From assembly GCA_023255235.1 (NCBI GenBank), contig JALRJA010000365.1:1-17275 (forward strand): a stretch of 17,275 nt of DNA, in the 5' to 3' direction. The notes under the pieces were generated by a model. The model saw nothing but the letters and a program-made list of their open reading frames with translations, was not told where the DNA came from and made no database searches. Of the stretch, positions 1-8,069 are shown in pieces; the stretch's first letter is position 1, and every line of letters starts with the position of its first letter. This DNA comes from Flaviramulus sp. (GTDB lineage Bacteria; Bacteroidota; Bacteroidia; Flavobacteriales; Flavobacteriaceae). Position numbers and translations under genes: made by a program.

Positions 1-1
1 C

Positions 2-607
2 GCAGATCACGAACAGAATTGCTCAACCTCAACCGTTCGCATGGTGGGCTCTTCACATGCAAACTTGTTTGCATCAGTTTCTGCAGGCATCAATGCATTG
101 TTCGGACCACTTCATGGTGGAGCAAACCAAGCCGTTTTAGAAATGCTTGAAGCAATTAAAGCAGATGGTGGCGATACCAAAAAATATATGGCTAAAGCAA
201 AAGATAAAACCGATCCTTTTCGTTTAATGGGCTTTGGGCATCGTGTTTATAAAAATTTTGACCCTCGTGCCAAAATCATAAAAAAAGCAGCCGATGAAGT
301 TCTTGGTAATTTAGGTATTGAAGACCCTATTTTAGATATCGCAAAAGGACTTGAAAAGGAAGCCTTAGCAGATAGCTATTTTGTTGACAGAAAACTTTAC
401 CCTAACGTAGATTTTTATTCAGGAATTATATACAGAGGTATGGGAATTCCAACTGATATGTTTACCGTTATGTTTGCTTTAGGGCGTTTACCAGGTTGGA
501 TTGCACAATGGCGTGAAATGCGTTTGCGTAAAGAACCAATAGGGAGGCCAAGACAAGTTTATACAGGAGAAACTAAAAGAAAATTTGTGCCTATAAACAA
601 AAGATAG
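2..607 (+). CDS. gltA: Citrate synthase, C-terminal part (5' end outside window)
   Basis: Citrate synthase condenses acetyl-CoA and oxaloacetate to citrate at the entry of the TCA cycle, in the cytoplasm. The open frame runs in from the left edge (first full codon at base 2) and gives 201 residues, roughly the last half of a protein usually about 430 aa long. The type II family signatures are all present in order: ADHEQN at the very start, GPLHGGAN (the His of the catalytic triad, codon 113-115), GFGHRVYK (second active-site His, near base 240), NVDFYSG (the catalytic Asp, near 400-420), and the C-terminal GRPRQVYTG with a substrate-binding Arg. No catalytic residue in the visible part is missing. 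The internal ATG at base 41 is not the start because the conserved ADHEQN block lies upstream of it. A strong hairpin terminator follows 22 bases after the stop. Confidence 0.97.
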   Translation, partial: ADHEQNCSTSTVRMVGSSHANLFASVSAGINALFGPLHGGANQAVLEMLEAIKADGGDTKKYMAKAKDKTDPFRLMGFGHRVYKNFDPRAKIIKKAADEVLGNLGIEDPILDIAKGLEKEALADSYFVDRKLYPNVDFYSGIIYRGMGIPTDMFTVMFALGRLPGWIAQWREMRLRKEPIGRPRQVYTGETKRKFVPINKR

Positions 608-629
608 TATCCTATTTATAAAAAAAATG

Positions 630-666
630 AAAGCTTCATAAGGTTATACTTATGAGGCTTTTTTTA
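630..666 (+). terminator. Rho-independent terminator after gltA
   Basis: A 13-base arm at 630-642 pairs with 649-661, with one G-U wobble and a 6-base loop (GTTATA). The 3' arm runs straight into a T tract ending at about 665. This is the clearest intrinsic terminator in the window. It separates citrate synthase from the pentein genes, and the ATG of the next gene begins only about 11 bases after the T tract. Confidence 0.85.
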
Positions 667-676
667 TATTTACATA

Positions 677-1591
677 ATGTTACAGCTTAATATAAAAAAC
701 GAAACTTCTAGACTCAGAACTGTTCTTTTAGGAACAGCAAACAGTAATGGACCAATACCAAAGCTAGAAGATTGTTATGACCCCAAAAGCGTTGAACACG
801 TTATAGCTGGTACATACCCCAAAGAATCAGACATGATTTTAGAAATGGAAGCTCTAGCTAAAGTATTTGAAAAATATAGCATTAAAGTTTATAGACCAGA
901 TGTTATAAAAAACTGCAATCAAATATTCTCAAGAGATATTGCCTTTGTAATAGATGACAAAATTATAAGAGCCAATATTTTACCACATAGAGAAGCAGAA
1001 ATTAATGCCATTAAATATATTTGGAATCAAATAGATAGAAAAAACAGAATTATATTGCCTTCAGAATGTCATGTAGAAGGCGGTGATGTAATGCCTTGGA
1101 ATGACTATATTTTTATTGGAACGTATTCAGGTAAAGATTACCCAAGTTTAATTACAGCACGCACCAATATGGATGCCGTTTTTGCTATTCAAAAATTGTT
1201 TCCCAATAAAATAGTTAAATCATTTGAACTTAGAAAATCTAATACCAATGCCAAAGAAAACGCATTACATTTAGACTGTTGTTTTCAACCCATAGGAAAC
1301 AATAAAGCCATTATACATAAAAATGGATTTTTAATTGAAAATGAATATAAATGGTTGGTTAATTTCTTCGGAAAAGAAAACATTTTTGAAATTACCAAAG
1401 ATGAAATGTATGAAATGAATAACAATGTATTCTCAATTTCTGAAGACGTTATAATATCTGAAAAAACCTTTACAAGATTAAACACATGGTTACGTGAGCA
1501 AGGGTTTACAGTTGAAGAAGTTCCCTATGCAGAAATATCTAAACAAGGCGGCTTGTTACGCTGTACCACCATGCCGTTAATTAGAGATTAA
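677..1591 (+). CDS. Dimethylargininase / arginine deiminase-like hydrolase (pentein family)
   Basis: A 304-aa member of the guanidino-group modifying (pentein) superfamily, which includes dimethylarginine dimethylaminohydrolase, arginine deiminase and amidinotransferases. These enzymes attack the guanidine carbon of arginine-like substrates through a Cys thioimidate intermediate. Visible motifs in the family order are FSRD (84-87), EGGD (134-137), HLD with the catalytic His at 198, and GGLLRC with the nucleophile Cys296 close to the C-terminus, so the active site looks intact. There is no signal peptide, so it is cytoplasmic. The ATG at 677 is favoured because the N-terminal LRTVLLG strand of the fold begins soon after it. 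A near-consensus -7 box (TATATTTA, 665-672) lies 4 bases before the ATG. The gene directly downstream is a second pentein, followed by argS, which points to arginine or citrulline turnover. The exact substrate (arginine, methylarginine or another guanidino compound) cannot be read from the sequence. Confidence 0.85.
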   Translation: MLQLNIKNETSRLRTVLLGTANSNGPIPKLEDCYDPKSVEHVIAGTYPKESDMILEMEALAKVFEKYSIKVYRPDVIKNCNQIFSRDIAFVIDDKIIRANILPHREAEINAIKYIWNQIDRKNRIILPSECHVEGGDVMPWNDYIFIGTYSGKDYPSLITARTNMDAVFAIQKLFPNKIVKSFELRKSNTNAKENALHLDCCFQPIGNNKAIIHKNGFLIENEYKWLVNFFGKENIFEITKDEMYEMNNNVFSISEDVIISEKTFTRLNTWLREQGFTVEEVPYAEISKQGGLLRCTTMPLIRD

Positions 1592-1644
1592 AATTCTAAC
1601 AAAAAAATATCATATTATTACTAAACTTTTAGGTAAAAAATAGC

Positions 1645-2583
1645 ATGCTACAAACCACAAACACCATTTTAATGGTTCGTCCTGTAAATTTTAGGATGAA
1701 TGAACAAACGGCTGTAAACAACTATTTTCAACAAGAAATAGATTTAAAAAACAAAAACCTTAATACTCTTGCACAACAAGAGTTTGATACATTTGTTGAA
1801 AAATTAAGAAGCATAGGAGTTTGTGTTATTGTAGTAAGTGATACAGAAAAAACAGACACACCAGATTCTATTTTTCCAAATAATTGGGTATCGTTTCATG
1901 AAAATGGAAATGTAGGTTTATACCCCATGTTTGCAAAAAATAGACGCTTAGAGCGTAGAGAAGATATCTTAGAAACTATAGAAAAAGAAGGCTTTATTAT
2001 TAATAATATAGTAGATTATACAAGTGCCGAAGAAGAAGCTATTTTTCTTGAAGGCACCGGTAGCATTGTTTTAGATAGGCAAAATGCCAAAGCCTATTGT
2101 GCTTTATCAGAAAGAGCAAATGAAGATTTATTTATAGAATTTTGTGAAGATTTTGAATATACACCTGTAATTTTTACTGCATATCAAACAGTTGCAAACC
2201 AAAGAAAAGCTATTTATCACACCAATGTTATGATGTGTATTGCCGAAACTTTTGCTGTAATATGTTTAAGTTGTATTGATGATAAAAAAGAACGAAAAAA
2301 TGTAATAGCACATTTAAAACAAGACCAAAAAGAAATTATTGATATTACAGAAGCACAAATGAAAAACTTTGCCGGCAACATGCTGCAGGTTAGAGGATAT
2401 AATGACACAAGATTTTTAATAATGAGCCAAGCAGCTCACAATGTGTTAACCAATACACAAATAAAAACTTTAGAAAAACATACTAAGTTATTATCAAGTT
2501 CATTACAAACTATTGAAACTTGCGGAGGAGGCAGTGCACGCTGTATGATGGCCGAAATATTTTTGCCAAAAACACAGTTTTAA
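1645..2583 (+). CDS. ctlX: CtlX-type citrulline hydrolase / arginine deiminase-related protein
   Basis: A 312-aa pentein-fold protein resembling the citrulline utilization hydrolase CtlX, a citrulline ureidase described in Francisella that releases ornithine from citrulline; homologues are common in Bacteroidota. Motifs in order are MVRPVNF near the N-terminus (10-16), SIFPNNW (75-81), LEGTGS (135-140), YHTN with the presumed catalytic His192, and GGGSARC with the nucleophile Cys300, 12 residues from the end. The protein is cytoplasmic by lack of a signal or membrane segment. It lies 53 bases downstream of the other pentein gene on the same strand, so the two may be co-transcribed. Together they could take arginine or citrulline toward ornithine, which is inference. 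The symbol rests on resemblance of the motif set, so the family is more certain than the substrate. Confidence 0.8.
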   Translation: MLQTTNTILMVRPVNFRMNEQTAVNNYFQQEIDLKNKNLNTLAQQEFDTFVEKLRSIGVCVIVVSDTEKTDTPDSIFPNNWVSFHENGNVGLYPMFAKNRRLERREDILETIEKEGFIINNIVDYTSAEEEAIFLEGTGSIVLDRQNAKAYCALSERANEDLFIEFCEDFEYTPVIFTAYQTVANQRKAIYHTNVMMCIAETFAVICLSCIDDKKERKNVIAHLKQDQKEIIDITEAQMKNFAGNMLQVRGYNDTRFLIMSQAAHNVLTNTQIKTLEKHTKLLSSSLQTIETCGGGSARCMMAEIFLPKTQF

Positions 2584-2679
2584 AAAGAGCTTGGGTTTCT
2601 CTTTATAAATAAGCAATTACAATATATAAAAGCAAAACAAAGCCTTTTTATTATTTCTATAAAAACATAAAAAACTTGC

Positions 2680-2687
2680 TATATTTG
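2680..2687 (+). promoter_or_regulatory. argS promoter -7 box
   Basis: TATATTTG is an exact match to the Bacteroidota sigma-A -7 consensus TAnnTTTG. It lies 20 bases before the argS ATG, implying a leader of about 15 bases. A -33 element is weak: TTTC at 2654-2657, 22 bases upstream. Confidence 0.6.
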
Positions 2688-2707
2688 CAAGCCTATATAG
2701 CACTAAA

Positions 2708-4492
2708 ATGAATCTTGAGGAAACCTTATCAAAACATGTTAAACAAGCAGTAAAATCTAATTTTAATGTTGAATTAGAAACAGTAGAGTTTCAAGCAACA
2801 AGAAAAGAATTTGCTGGTGATATAACAGTTGTTGTTTTTCCAATGTTGCGTTTTATAAAAAAAAATCCCGTAGAAATTGGAGAAACAATAGGTAGCTATT
2901 TAGTTAAACAAGTAGAAGATGTAAAAAGGTTTAACCTTGTAAAAGGGTTTTTAAATATTGAAATAAACGATTTATACTATCTCAATTTTTTTAATAACAA
3001 TAAAACAGATAAAACCTTTGGCTTTTCACAACCACTACCAAATGAAAAAGCTACTTTGGTTGAGTATTCTTCTCCCAACACAAACAAGCCGTTGCATTTG
3101 GGGCATATAAGAAACAATCTTTTAGGCTATAGTGTTTCAGAAATTTTAAAAGCATCAGGAAAAAAAGTTTACAAAACCCAAATTATTAACGATAGAGGGA
3201 TTCATATTTGTAAGAGCATGCTAGCTTGGAAACGCTTTGGAAACAACGAAACCCCTAAAAGTACTGGTTTAAAAGGCGACAAGCTGGTTGGTAATTATTA
3301 TGTAAAGTTTGATAAAGCCTATAAAAAAGAAGTAGCGAGTTTAATAGCTTTAGGAAAAACAGAAGAAGAAGCAAAAAAGAAAGCACCTATTTTATTAGAA
3401 GCCCAAAAAATGCTTCAAGAATGGGAAGCAGGTAATGTTGAGGTTGTTTCACTATGGAAAACCATGAATGCTTGGGTATATGAAGGATTTAACGAAACCT
3501 ATAAAAATTTAGGCGTTAATTTTGATGCACTTTACTATGAAAGCGACACCTATTTATTAGGTAAAGAATTTGTTGAACAAGGATTAAAATTAGGAGTATT
3601 TACTATAGAAACAGATGGCTCTATTTGGTGTGATTTAACCGACAATGGGTTTGACAAAAAAATAGTACAGCGTGCAGATGGTACTGCGGTTTACATGACC
3701 CAAGATATAGGTACAGCCATACAGCGTATTAAAGATTTTCCAGATGTTGGCGGTATGGTTTATACCGTAGGGAATGAACAAGATTATCATTTTCAAGTAC
3801 TATTTTTAATACTTAAAAAACTAGGTTTTGATTGGGCTAAAAACCTATACCATTTAAGTTATGGCATGGTAGATTTACCTAGCGGAAAAATGAAGAGTAG
3901 AGAAGGAACAGTTGTAGATGCAGATGATTTAATGCAAGATATGGCAGACACAGCTCAAGAAATATCAGAAGAATTAGGTAAATTAGAAGGCTATACAGAC
4001 AAGGAGAAAAAAGAACTTTATAAAATGATAGGTTTAGGAGCTTTAAAATATTATATTTTAAAAGTTGACCCTAAAAAACGAATTTTATTTAACCCTAAAG
4101 AATCTATAGATTTTCAAGGTAATACAGGACCATTTATTCAATATACCTACGCTAGAATTCAATCTATTTTAAGAAAAGCTGATTTTACTAAAGTGGATAT
4201 GCAAAAACCTGTTAAAGTAGCTTTACATAATAAAGAAAGAGAGTTATTAAAACACATACAACTTTTTCCAGAAGTAATTCAAAATGCAGCAACTAGTTTT
4301 AGCCCAGCTTTAGTGGCCAATTATACCTTTGATTTGGTAAAAGAATTTAATTCATTTTACCAAAATGTATCTATTTTAGGTGCTGAAAATAGTGATGAAA
4401 AAATATTTAGAGTTCAACTCTCAAACATGGTTGCCAATACTATAAAAAACAGTTTTGCTTTGTTGGGTATTCAAGTGCCAGAAAGAATGTAG
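2708..4492 (+). CDS. argS: Arginyl-tRNA synthetase
   Basis: Class I aminoacyl-tRNA synthetase that charges tRNA-Arg with arginine, acting as a cytoplasmic monomer. At 594 aa it has the normal length. The N-terminal arginyl-tRNA synthetase additional domain (about 1-95) is followed by the catalytic Rossmann domain with the SSPNTNKPLHLGH signature (HIGH motif as HLGH, 130-133) and the KMSKS-equivalent loop GKMKSREG (MKSR at 395-398). The C-terminal DALR anticodon-binding helices start around residue 475, after an FIQYTYARIQSI segment. The ATG at 2708 fits the start of the additional domain and lies 20 bases after a consensus -7 box. It is the third gene in a row concerned with arginine-like substrates. 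It ends 25 bases from the convergent DUF1501 gene with no convincing terminator in between. Confidence 0.97.
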   Translation: MNLEETLSKHVKQAVKSNFNVELETVEFQATRKEFAGDITVVVFPMLRFIKKNPVEIGETIGSYLVKQVEDVKRFNLVKGFLNIEINDLYYLNFFNNNKTDKTFGFSQPLPNEKATLVEYSSPNTNKPLHLGHIRNNLLGYSVSEILKASGKKVYKTQIINDRGIHICKSMLAWKRFGNNETPKSTGLKGDKLVGNYYVKFDKAYKKEVASLIALGKTEEEAKKKAPILLEAQKMLQEWEAGNVEVVSLWKTMNAWVYEGFNETYKNLGVNFDALYYESDTYLLGKEFVEQGLKLGVFTIETDGSIWCDLTDNGFDKKIVQRADGTAVYMTQDIGTAIQRIKDFPDVGGMVYTVGNEQDYHFQVLFLILKKLGFDWAKNLYHLSYGMVDLPSGKMKSREGTVVDADDLMQDMADTAQEISEELGKLEGYTDKEKKELYKMIGLGALKYYILKVDPKKRILFNPKESIDFQGNTGPFIQYTYARIQSILRKADFTKVDMQKPVKVALHNKERELLKHIQLFPEVIQNAATSFSPALVANYTFDLVKEFNSFYQNVSILGAENSDEKIFRVQLSNMVANTIKNSFALLGIQVPERM

Positions 4493-4517
4493 TTTTTAAA
4501 AGTAAATTACTTCAACC

Positions 4518-6152
4518 TTATAGTTTAATTACTTTGTGTAATTCCTTTTTGCCGTTTACATCTATTTGAAATACATATAAAGCGCTGGCTAAATTTTTCA
4601 AACACAAATCTAATTGACCATTTGTAACGGCTTCGGTTTTATCAAGAAGCATAATGCCCGATGAATTAAATAACTTATATGAAACACTATCAGAGTCTTC
4701 TTTTAAACAAGTTAAACTCACCAGGTTTTTAAAAGGGTTTGGGTGTATAAACCATTTGTTTTTTCCTTCAGTAATTTCTTCATTTGTTAGGTTTATACAA
4801 TTTGTAGCAACAGAAAATGAATCTTTAATTAGCTCGCCTACTTTTAGGTTTGTAAAACTATCATTTAAAGAATGATTGAAAAAGGTGGCATCAATAACGC
4901 TGTTATTGGCACCTAAAAAATCTTGTAATAAAGTTGCAAAAGTTTGCCTGTAGTCATACTGAACAGTTTGAATTTGATAGTTGTTTGAATCTATGGCTTC
5001 TGCTAAATTGGGGTTAGTGCCAGAAATACCACCCGCAACAGGTTTGCCAAAAACAAACATAGGAGCAATTTCTCCGTGGTCTGTTCCAAGACTGCCATTT
5101 TCTCGTGCTTTTCTTCCAAATTCTGAAAAAGTTAAACCAACAATATCGTCGTCTAAATTCTGACTTTTAATGTCATCCATAAAGTATTTTATAGCTTCCG
5201 ATAATTCTTGTAATAACGCATGGTGTTTTCCAAAAATATCACCAGATGCCTGAACTTGAGCGTTGTGAGTATCAAAACCAGAAATACGAACCATATAGAC
5301 TTTAGATTTTAAATCGCCGCTTATTAATCTGGCAACTGTTTTCAATTGGTTTGATAAATCGGTATCTGGATAACTCACATCATTTTGCCCACTATTAAAT
5401 GCTGTTGATATAGCTGCAGCATATGTATTTGATAATGCATCTGTGTTTTTTATAAATTCTAGTTGTTCACCATAATCAGAATTAGGAATATTTAATGGCG
5501 GCATACCACCCAAACCATTTATTACCGAGTAAAATCCTGCTGGGTCTTGTCCAGTTATATTTAATGATAGTCCGTGGGCATCTTCAGCATGAAAGCCTAA
5601 AGAGGTTTTATTAGAGCCTATTTCTATAGCTAAAGGAAAACTTTCAATAATTAAATCAGAATAAAATAATTCCATAAAACGACCCATCCAACCTGTATCT
5701 ACACCATTTAAAGCACTATTACCGTCATTACCTGTTAAATATAAATCGGTTGACTTAAAATGACTTTTATTTTGAGAAGGATAACCAACAGATTGCATTA
5801 TCCTAAAGATACCTTCATCATATAAAGACTTAAAACCAACTAATGCCGGGTTTAACCCTACCTGTTGATTGTCTGGTAAAGCCCCATCTAGTGTTATATA
5901 TTTATTAATGCCAGTTTCGGGTACTTTAATAGTGGGTCTTAAGTTGCTGTAAGTATCATACTGGTTTAATGGAATAATAGTATTTAAACCATCATTAGCA
6001 CCTGCTAAATTAATGAGCACTAATTTTCTATTTGAAATATCTGGGCAATTAGCAAAAGGCAAAAACGATTTTAATGCAGCTTGTAATTCAAAAGGTGTTA
6101 ATGCAACTGCTGAAACAGCCGATGATAATTTTATAAATTGTCTTCTTTTCAT
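4518..6152 (-). CDS. DUF1501 protein with Tat signal and T9SS C-terminal sorting domain
   Basis: A 544-aa exported protein of the DUF1501 family, related in fold to the alkaline phosphatase/sulfatase group; the biochemical function is not established. The N-terminus is MKRRQFIKLSSA plus a short hydrophobic stretch, matching the twin-arginine motif (S/T)RRxFLK, with likely cleavage near LQA (23-25). The DUF1501 core shows GANDGLNTIIP (51-61), GFDTHNAQ (292-299) and SEFGRKARENGS...GTDHG (343-360), all well conserved. The last 78 residues, beginning WFIHPNPF at 467 and ending LHKVIKL, form a type A T9SS sorting domain, which predicts passage through the outer membrane and surface attachment or release. 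Two Cys (36 and 452) flank the core. It begins 10 bases after the DUF1800 stop, so the two are almost certainly one transcript. DUF1501 and DUF1800 genes are paired in many bacteria. Confidence 0.9.
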   Translation of the reverse strand: MKRRQFIKLSSAVSAVALTPFELQAALKSFLPFANCPDISNRKLVLINLAGANDGLNTIIPLNQYDTYSNLRPTIKVPETGINKYITLDGALPDNQQVGLNPALVGFKSLYDEGIFRIMQSVGYPSQNKSHFKSTDLYLTGNDGNSALNGVDTGWMGRFMELFYSDLIIESFPLAIEIGSNKTSLGFHAEDAHGLSLNITGQDPAGFYSVINGLGGMPPLNIPNSDYGEQLEFIKNTDALSNTYAAAISTAFNSGQNDVSYPDTDLSNQLKTVARLISGDLKSKVYMVRISGFDTHNAQVQASGDIFGKHHALLQELSEAIKYFMDDIKSQNLDDDIVGLTFSEFGRKARENGSLGTDHGEIAPMFVFGKPVAGGISGTNPNLAEAIDSNNYQIQTVQYDYRQTFATLLQDFLGANNSVIDATFFNHSLNDSFTNLKVGELIKDSFSVATNCINLTNEEITEGKNKWFIHPNPFKNLVSLTCLKEDSDSVSYKLFNSSGIMLLDKTEAVTNGQLDLCLKNLASALYVFQIDVNGKKELHKVIKL

Positions 6153-6162
6153 AACTTTTTAA

Positions 6163-7791
6163 TTACATTAGTTGAAATTCGGCGGCATTAACCATGGCTA
6201 TTATTAAGGCATTTAATCGTGGTCTTACTACAGAGTCATCACTATCTGTAAGGTATTGAGACCATGCACCAGACCAATAGTAGTCTGGAAATCCATCATC
6301 AACTAAATAACTTTTAAAATAGTTTATTCTGTCTGTATCAATACTTTCAGGGTAAAGTAAATTAGCAATTTCTGAAATTAATAAATTTACATTTGAAGCA
6401 TTTTCAATTTTATTTTTTACAAAAGAAACCGTATCAATTTTCGTATTAATAGTTCTATTTGTAATAGTATTTCTTCCTGCAATTAGGCTTTCAATTAATT
6501 TATATCTACCAATAAGCGTGTTTGAAGAAAACCAATTTCTATCAAAACCAGGTTCTTGATAATAGGCAGGATAACCGGCAACAGAGTCGGGGTTAAAAAG
6601 TTCCATTCCGGCAGCCTTTAAATAGGTATTGTGTATAAACTGCAAATAGAAGTTTAAAGTATTTGAATGCGGATTTGGAAAATTTAACTCAAACATTGAG
6701 CAAACCTCTGATACCAGTTGTAAAGGACTTTTTATAATGCTACCAATAATATTATCTGTAGCATCAGTATCATCGGCATCATAAAAATGCTCACTTGAGA
6801 GTAAAGTGGTAATAACAGGCAAAATATCATAATTATTATCTAAAAGAAGTTGTGCAAGAGGTGTTATAATATCGGTTTCAACTTCTTCATTCCATTGGCT
6901 TTTCACAAAAAAACGATACAATCTTCTACAATATGCTTTTGCGGTTTCTGGTTGTGCAAAAATCATTTCTACAAAATCATCAAGTTCTTCAAAAGCTCCA
7001 GCTTGGGTGTTTTTACCACTAATAACTTGGTTTCCAAAAGCACTGCTAAAGGTTTTGTCATTAGTGTTATGTTGATTAATATTTATATAACCCATTGGAA
7101 TAGTTGTATCTGGGTCAATATCACTTCTGTCATTTCTTTTTTTAAATCCAGAAAACACTTTGGCGGCTTGTTGTATGTCGTCTTCTGTGTAATTGGTATA
7201 GTTACCTTCTCCAATTTGTTCTCCTTTTAAAATGGTAAACAACTCAAGGTATTCGCGAGCATAGTTTTCATTGGGATTGTTTTTGTTATTTTGTGTATTA
7301 TCAAGGTAATCAAGCATTCCGTTGTCTAAAGTGATTTTTTTTGCTAAAGATTTGATGTTGCCTAAAGCGTAAAAATCTAATAATTTCAGATGGTCAAAGA
7401 AATAGGTAGCGGCACCAACTCCAGAATCTTTTCCAACAGTAAAGCAGGTATGTAAAAAGAAAGATAATTTATGCTTTAAACTAGTTTGATGCATAGCATT
7501 ATACCACCACCAAGTAGATACTAACGCTCGCTTTCTACCTTGCCCAGTGAATGTGTTAGGTAGCTCAGAAGACGCTGTCCAAAAGCCATCTGGGTTTGAA
7601 GCCGGTAATGGGTCATAGGGTTCAGAAAGAATGTTGTTTGTAGAAGTAATTAGGCTGTTTACAGCAGCACTTGCAGTCATACCTACAAATGTATTTAACT
7701 GTTCTTTGGTATAATTGAAAGTTGCACGTCTTAATAGATGCTTTGCCTTTCTTAAATCCAAAACAGAACTAAGCGGATTTAATGATGCCAT
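6163..7791 (-). CDS. DUF1800 family protein
   Basis: A 542-aa member of the DUF1800 family, whose function is unknown. Conserved blocks are AKHLLRRATF (16-25), the WWWYNAM...LKHKLSFFLH region (94-114), NPNENYAREYLELFT (172-186), YTEDDIQQAAKVFSGF (201-216) and, in the C-terminal half, AYCRRLYRFFVKS and KSPLQLVSE. The start is well defined because an in-frame TAA stands immediately before the ATG. The protein therefore has no hidden N-terminal extension, signal peptide or lipobox, and its C-terminus (MVNAAEFQLM) is not a T9SS sorting domain. It is the first gene of a two-gene unit with the exported DUF1501 protein. The best promoter guess is TAACTTTT at 7819-7826 on the minus strand, one mismatch from the -7 consensus, about 27 bases before the ATG. 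Whether it stays in the cytoplasm or leaves with its partner cannot be settled from sequence. Confidence 0.88.
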   Translation of the reverse strand: MASLNPLSSVLDLRKAKHLLRRATFNYTKEQLNTFVGMTASAAVNSLITSTNNILSEPYDPLPASNPDGFWTASSELPNTFTGQGRKRALVSTWWWYNAMHQTSLKHKLSFFLHTCFTVGKDSGVGAATYFFDHLKLLDFYALGNIKSLAKKITLDNGMLDYLDNTQNNKNNPNENYAREYLELFTILKGEQIGEGNYTNYTEDDIQQAAKVFSGFKKRNDRSDIDPDTTIPMGYININQHNTNDKTFSSAFGNQVISGKNTQAGAFEELDDFVEMIFAQPETAKAYCRRLYRFFVKSQWNEEVETDIITPLAQLLLDNNYDILPVITTLLSSEHFYDADDTDATDNIIGSIIKSPLQLVSEVCSMFELNFPNPHSNTLNFYLQFIHNTYLKAAGMELFNPDSVAGYPAYYQEPGFDRNWFSSNTLIGRYKLIESLIAGRNTITNRTINTKIDTVSFVKNKIENASNVNLLISEIANLLYPESIDTDRINYFKSYLVDDGFPDYYWSGAWSQYLTDSDDSVVRPRLNALIIAMVNAAEFQLM

Positions 7792-7927
7792 TTACATAAT
7801 ATTTTGACTAATTTATAAAAAAGTTATATTGATTGTTGAAAAACAGGTATTTTTAAATCAAGAAATTAAGTTTTAATATGAAACGGTATGTATTACAAGT
7901 AATTTTATAAAAAAACAGTTATTTTAA

Positions 7928-7962
7928 TACTTTAAAGTAGTCAGTTGAGGTTTTAATTAAAA
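7928..7962. repeat. Pair of 12-bp perfect palindromes
   Basis: TACTTTAAAGTA (7928-7939) and TTTTAATTAAAA (7951-7962) are each perfectly self-complementary and are separated by 11 bases, so their centres are 23 bases apart, about two helical turns. They could be operator half-sites for dimeric regulators of the divergent genes. In DNA this AT-rich, such palindromes also arise by chance, so the observation is firm and the function is not. Confidence 0.35.
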
Positions 7963-8012
7963 TATTCAAATTAGCCTTTTCAGGTATTTTTTTTCACTTT
8001 GTGTATTCTAAC

Positions 8013-8043
8013 TTTATTAATATATATCAAATCATTAACTTTG
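8013..8043 (+). promoter_or_regulatory. ffh promoter (-33/-7, Bacteroidota type)
   Basis: The -7 box TAACTTTG at 8036-8043 is an exact TAnnTTTG match. The -33 element TTTA at 8013-8016 is one base off TTTG. The 19-base spacing is the usual one for this promoter class. The predicted start of transcription is about 20 bases before the ffh ATG. Confidence 0.65.
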
Positions 8044-8069
8044 CATTTCTTTAAATTTCAATTCAAACT

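Larger units (their letters stand above)
7792..8069. other. Divergent intergenic region between the DUF1800 gene and ffh
   Basis: This 278-base, very AT-rich gap between divergent genes is the longest non-coding stretch in the window. It holds the ffh promoter at its right end, a weak candidate promoter for the DUF1800 gene at its left end, two 12-base perfect palindromes near the middle (7928-7939 and 7951-7962), and an 11-base direct repeat CAGGTATTTTT at 7844-7854 and 7981-7991. I see no ORF, tRNA or recognisable structured RNA in it. Confidence 0.6.

Noticed and set aside
2584..2604. Hairpin AAAGAG / CTCTTT just after the ctlX stop
   Set aside because: Only 6 AT-rich pairs with a 9-base loop and no following T tract; too weak to call a terminator.
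4493..4517. Possible bidirectional terminator between argS and the convergent DUF1501 gene (AAGTAA-A-TTACTT)
   Set aside because: The inverted repeat has a single-base loop and no T tract on either side, so it cannot form a usable terminator hairpin.
6850..7230. 126-aa plus-strand open frame opposite the DUF1800 gene
   Set aside because: It lies wholly antisense to a strongly conserved coding region and has no recognisable motif; a shadow frame.
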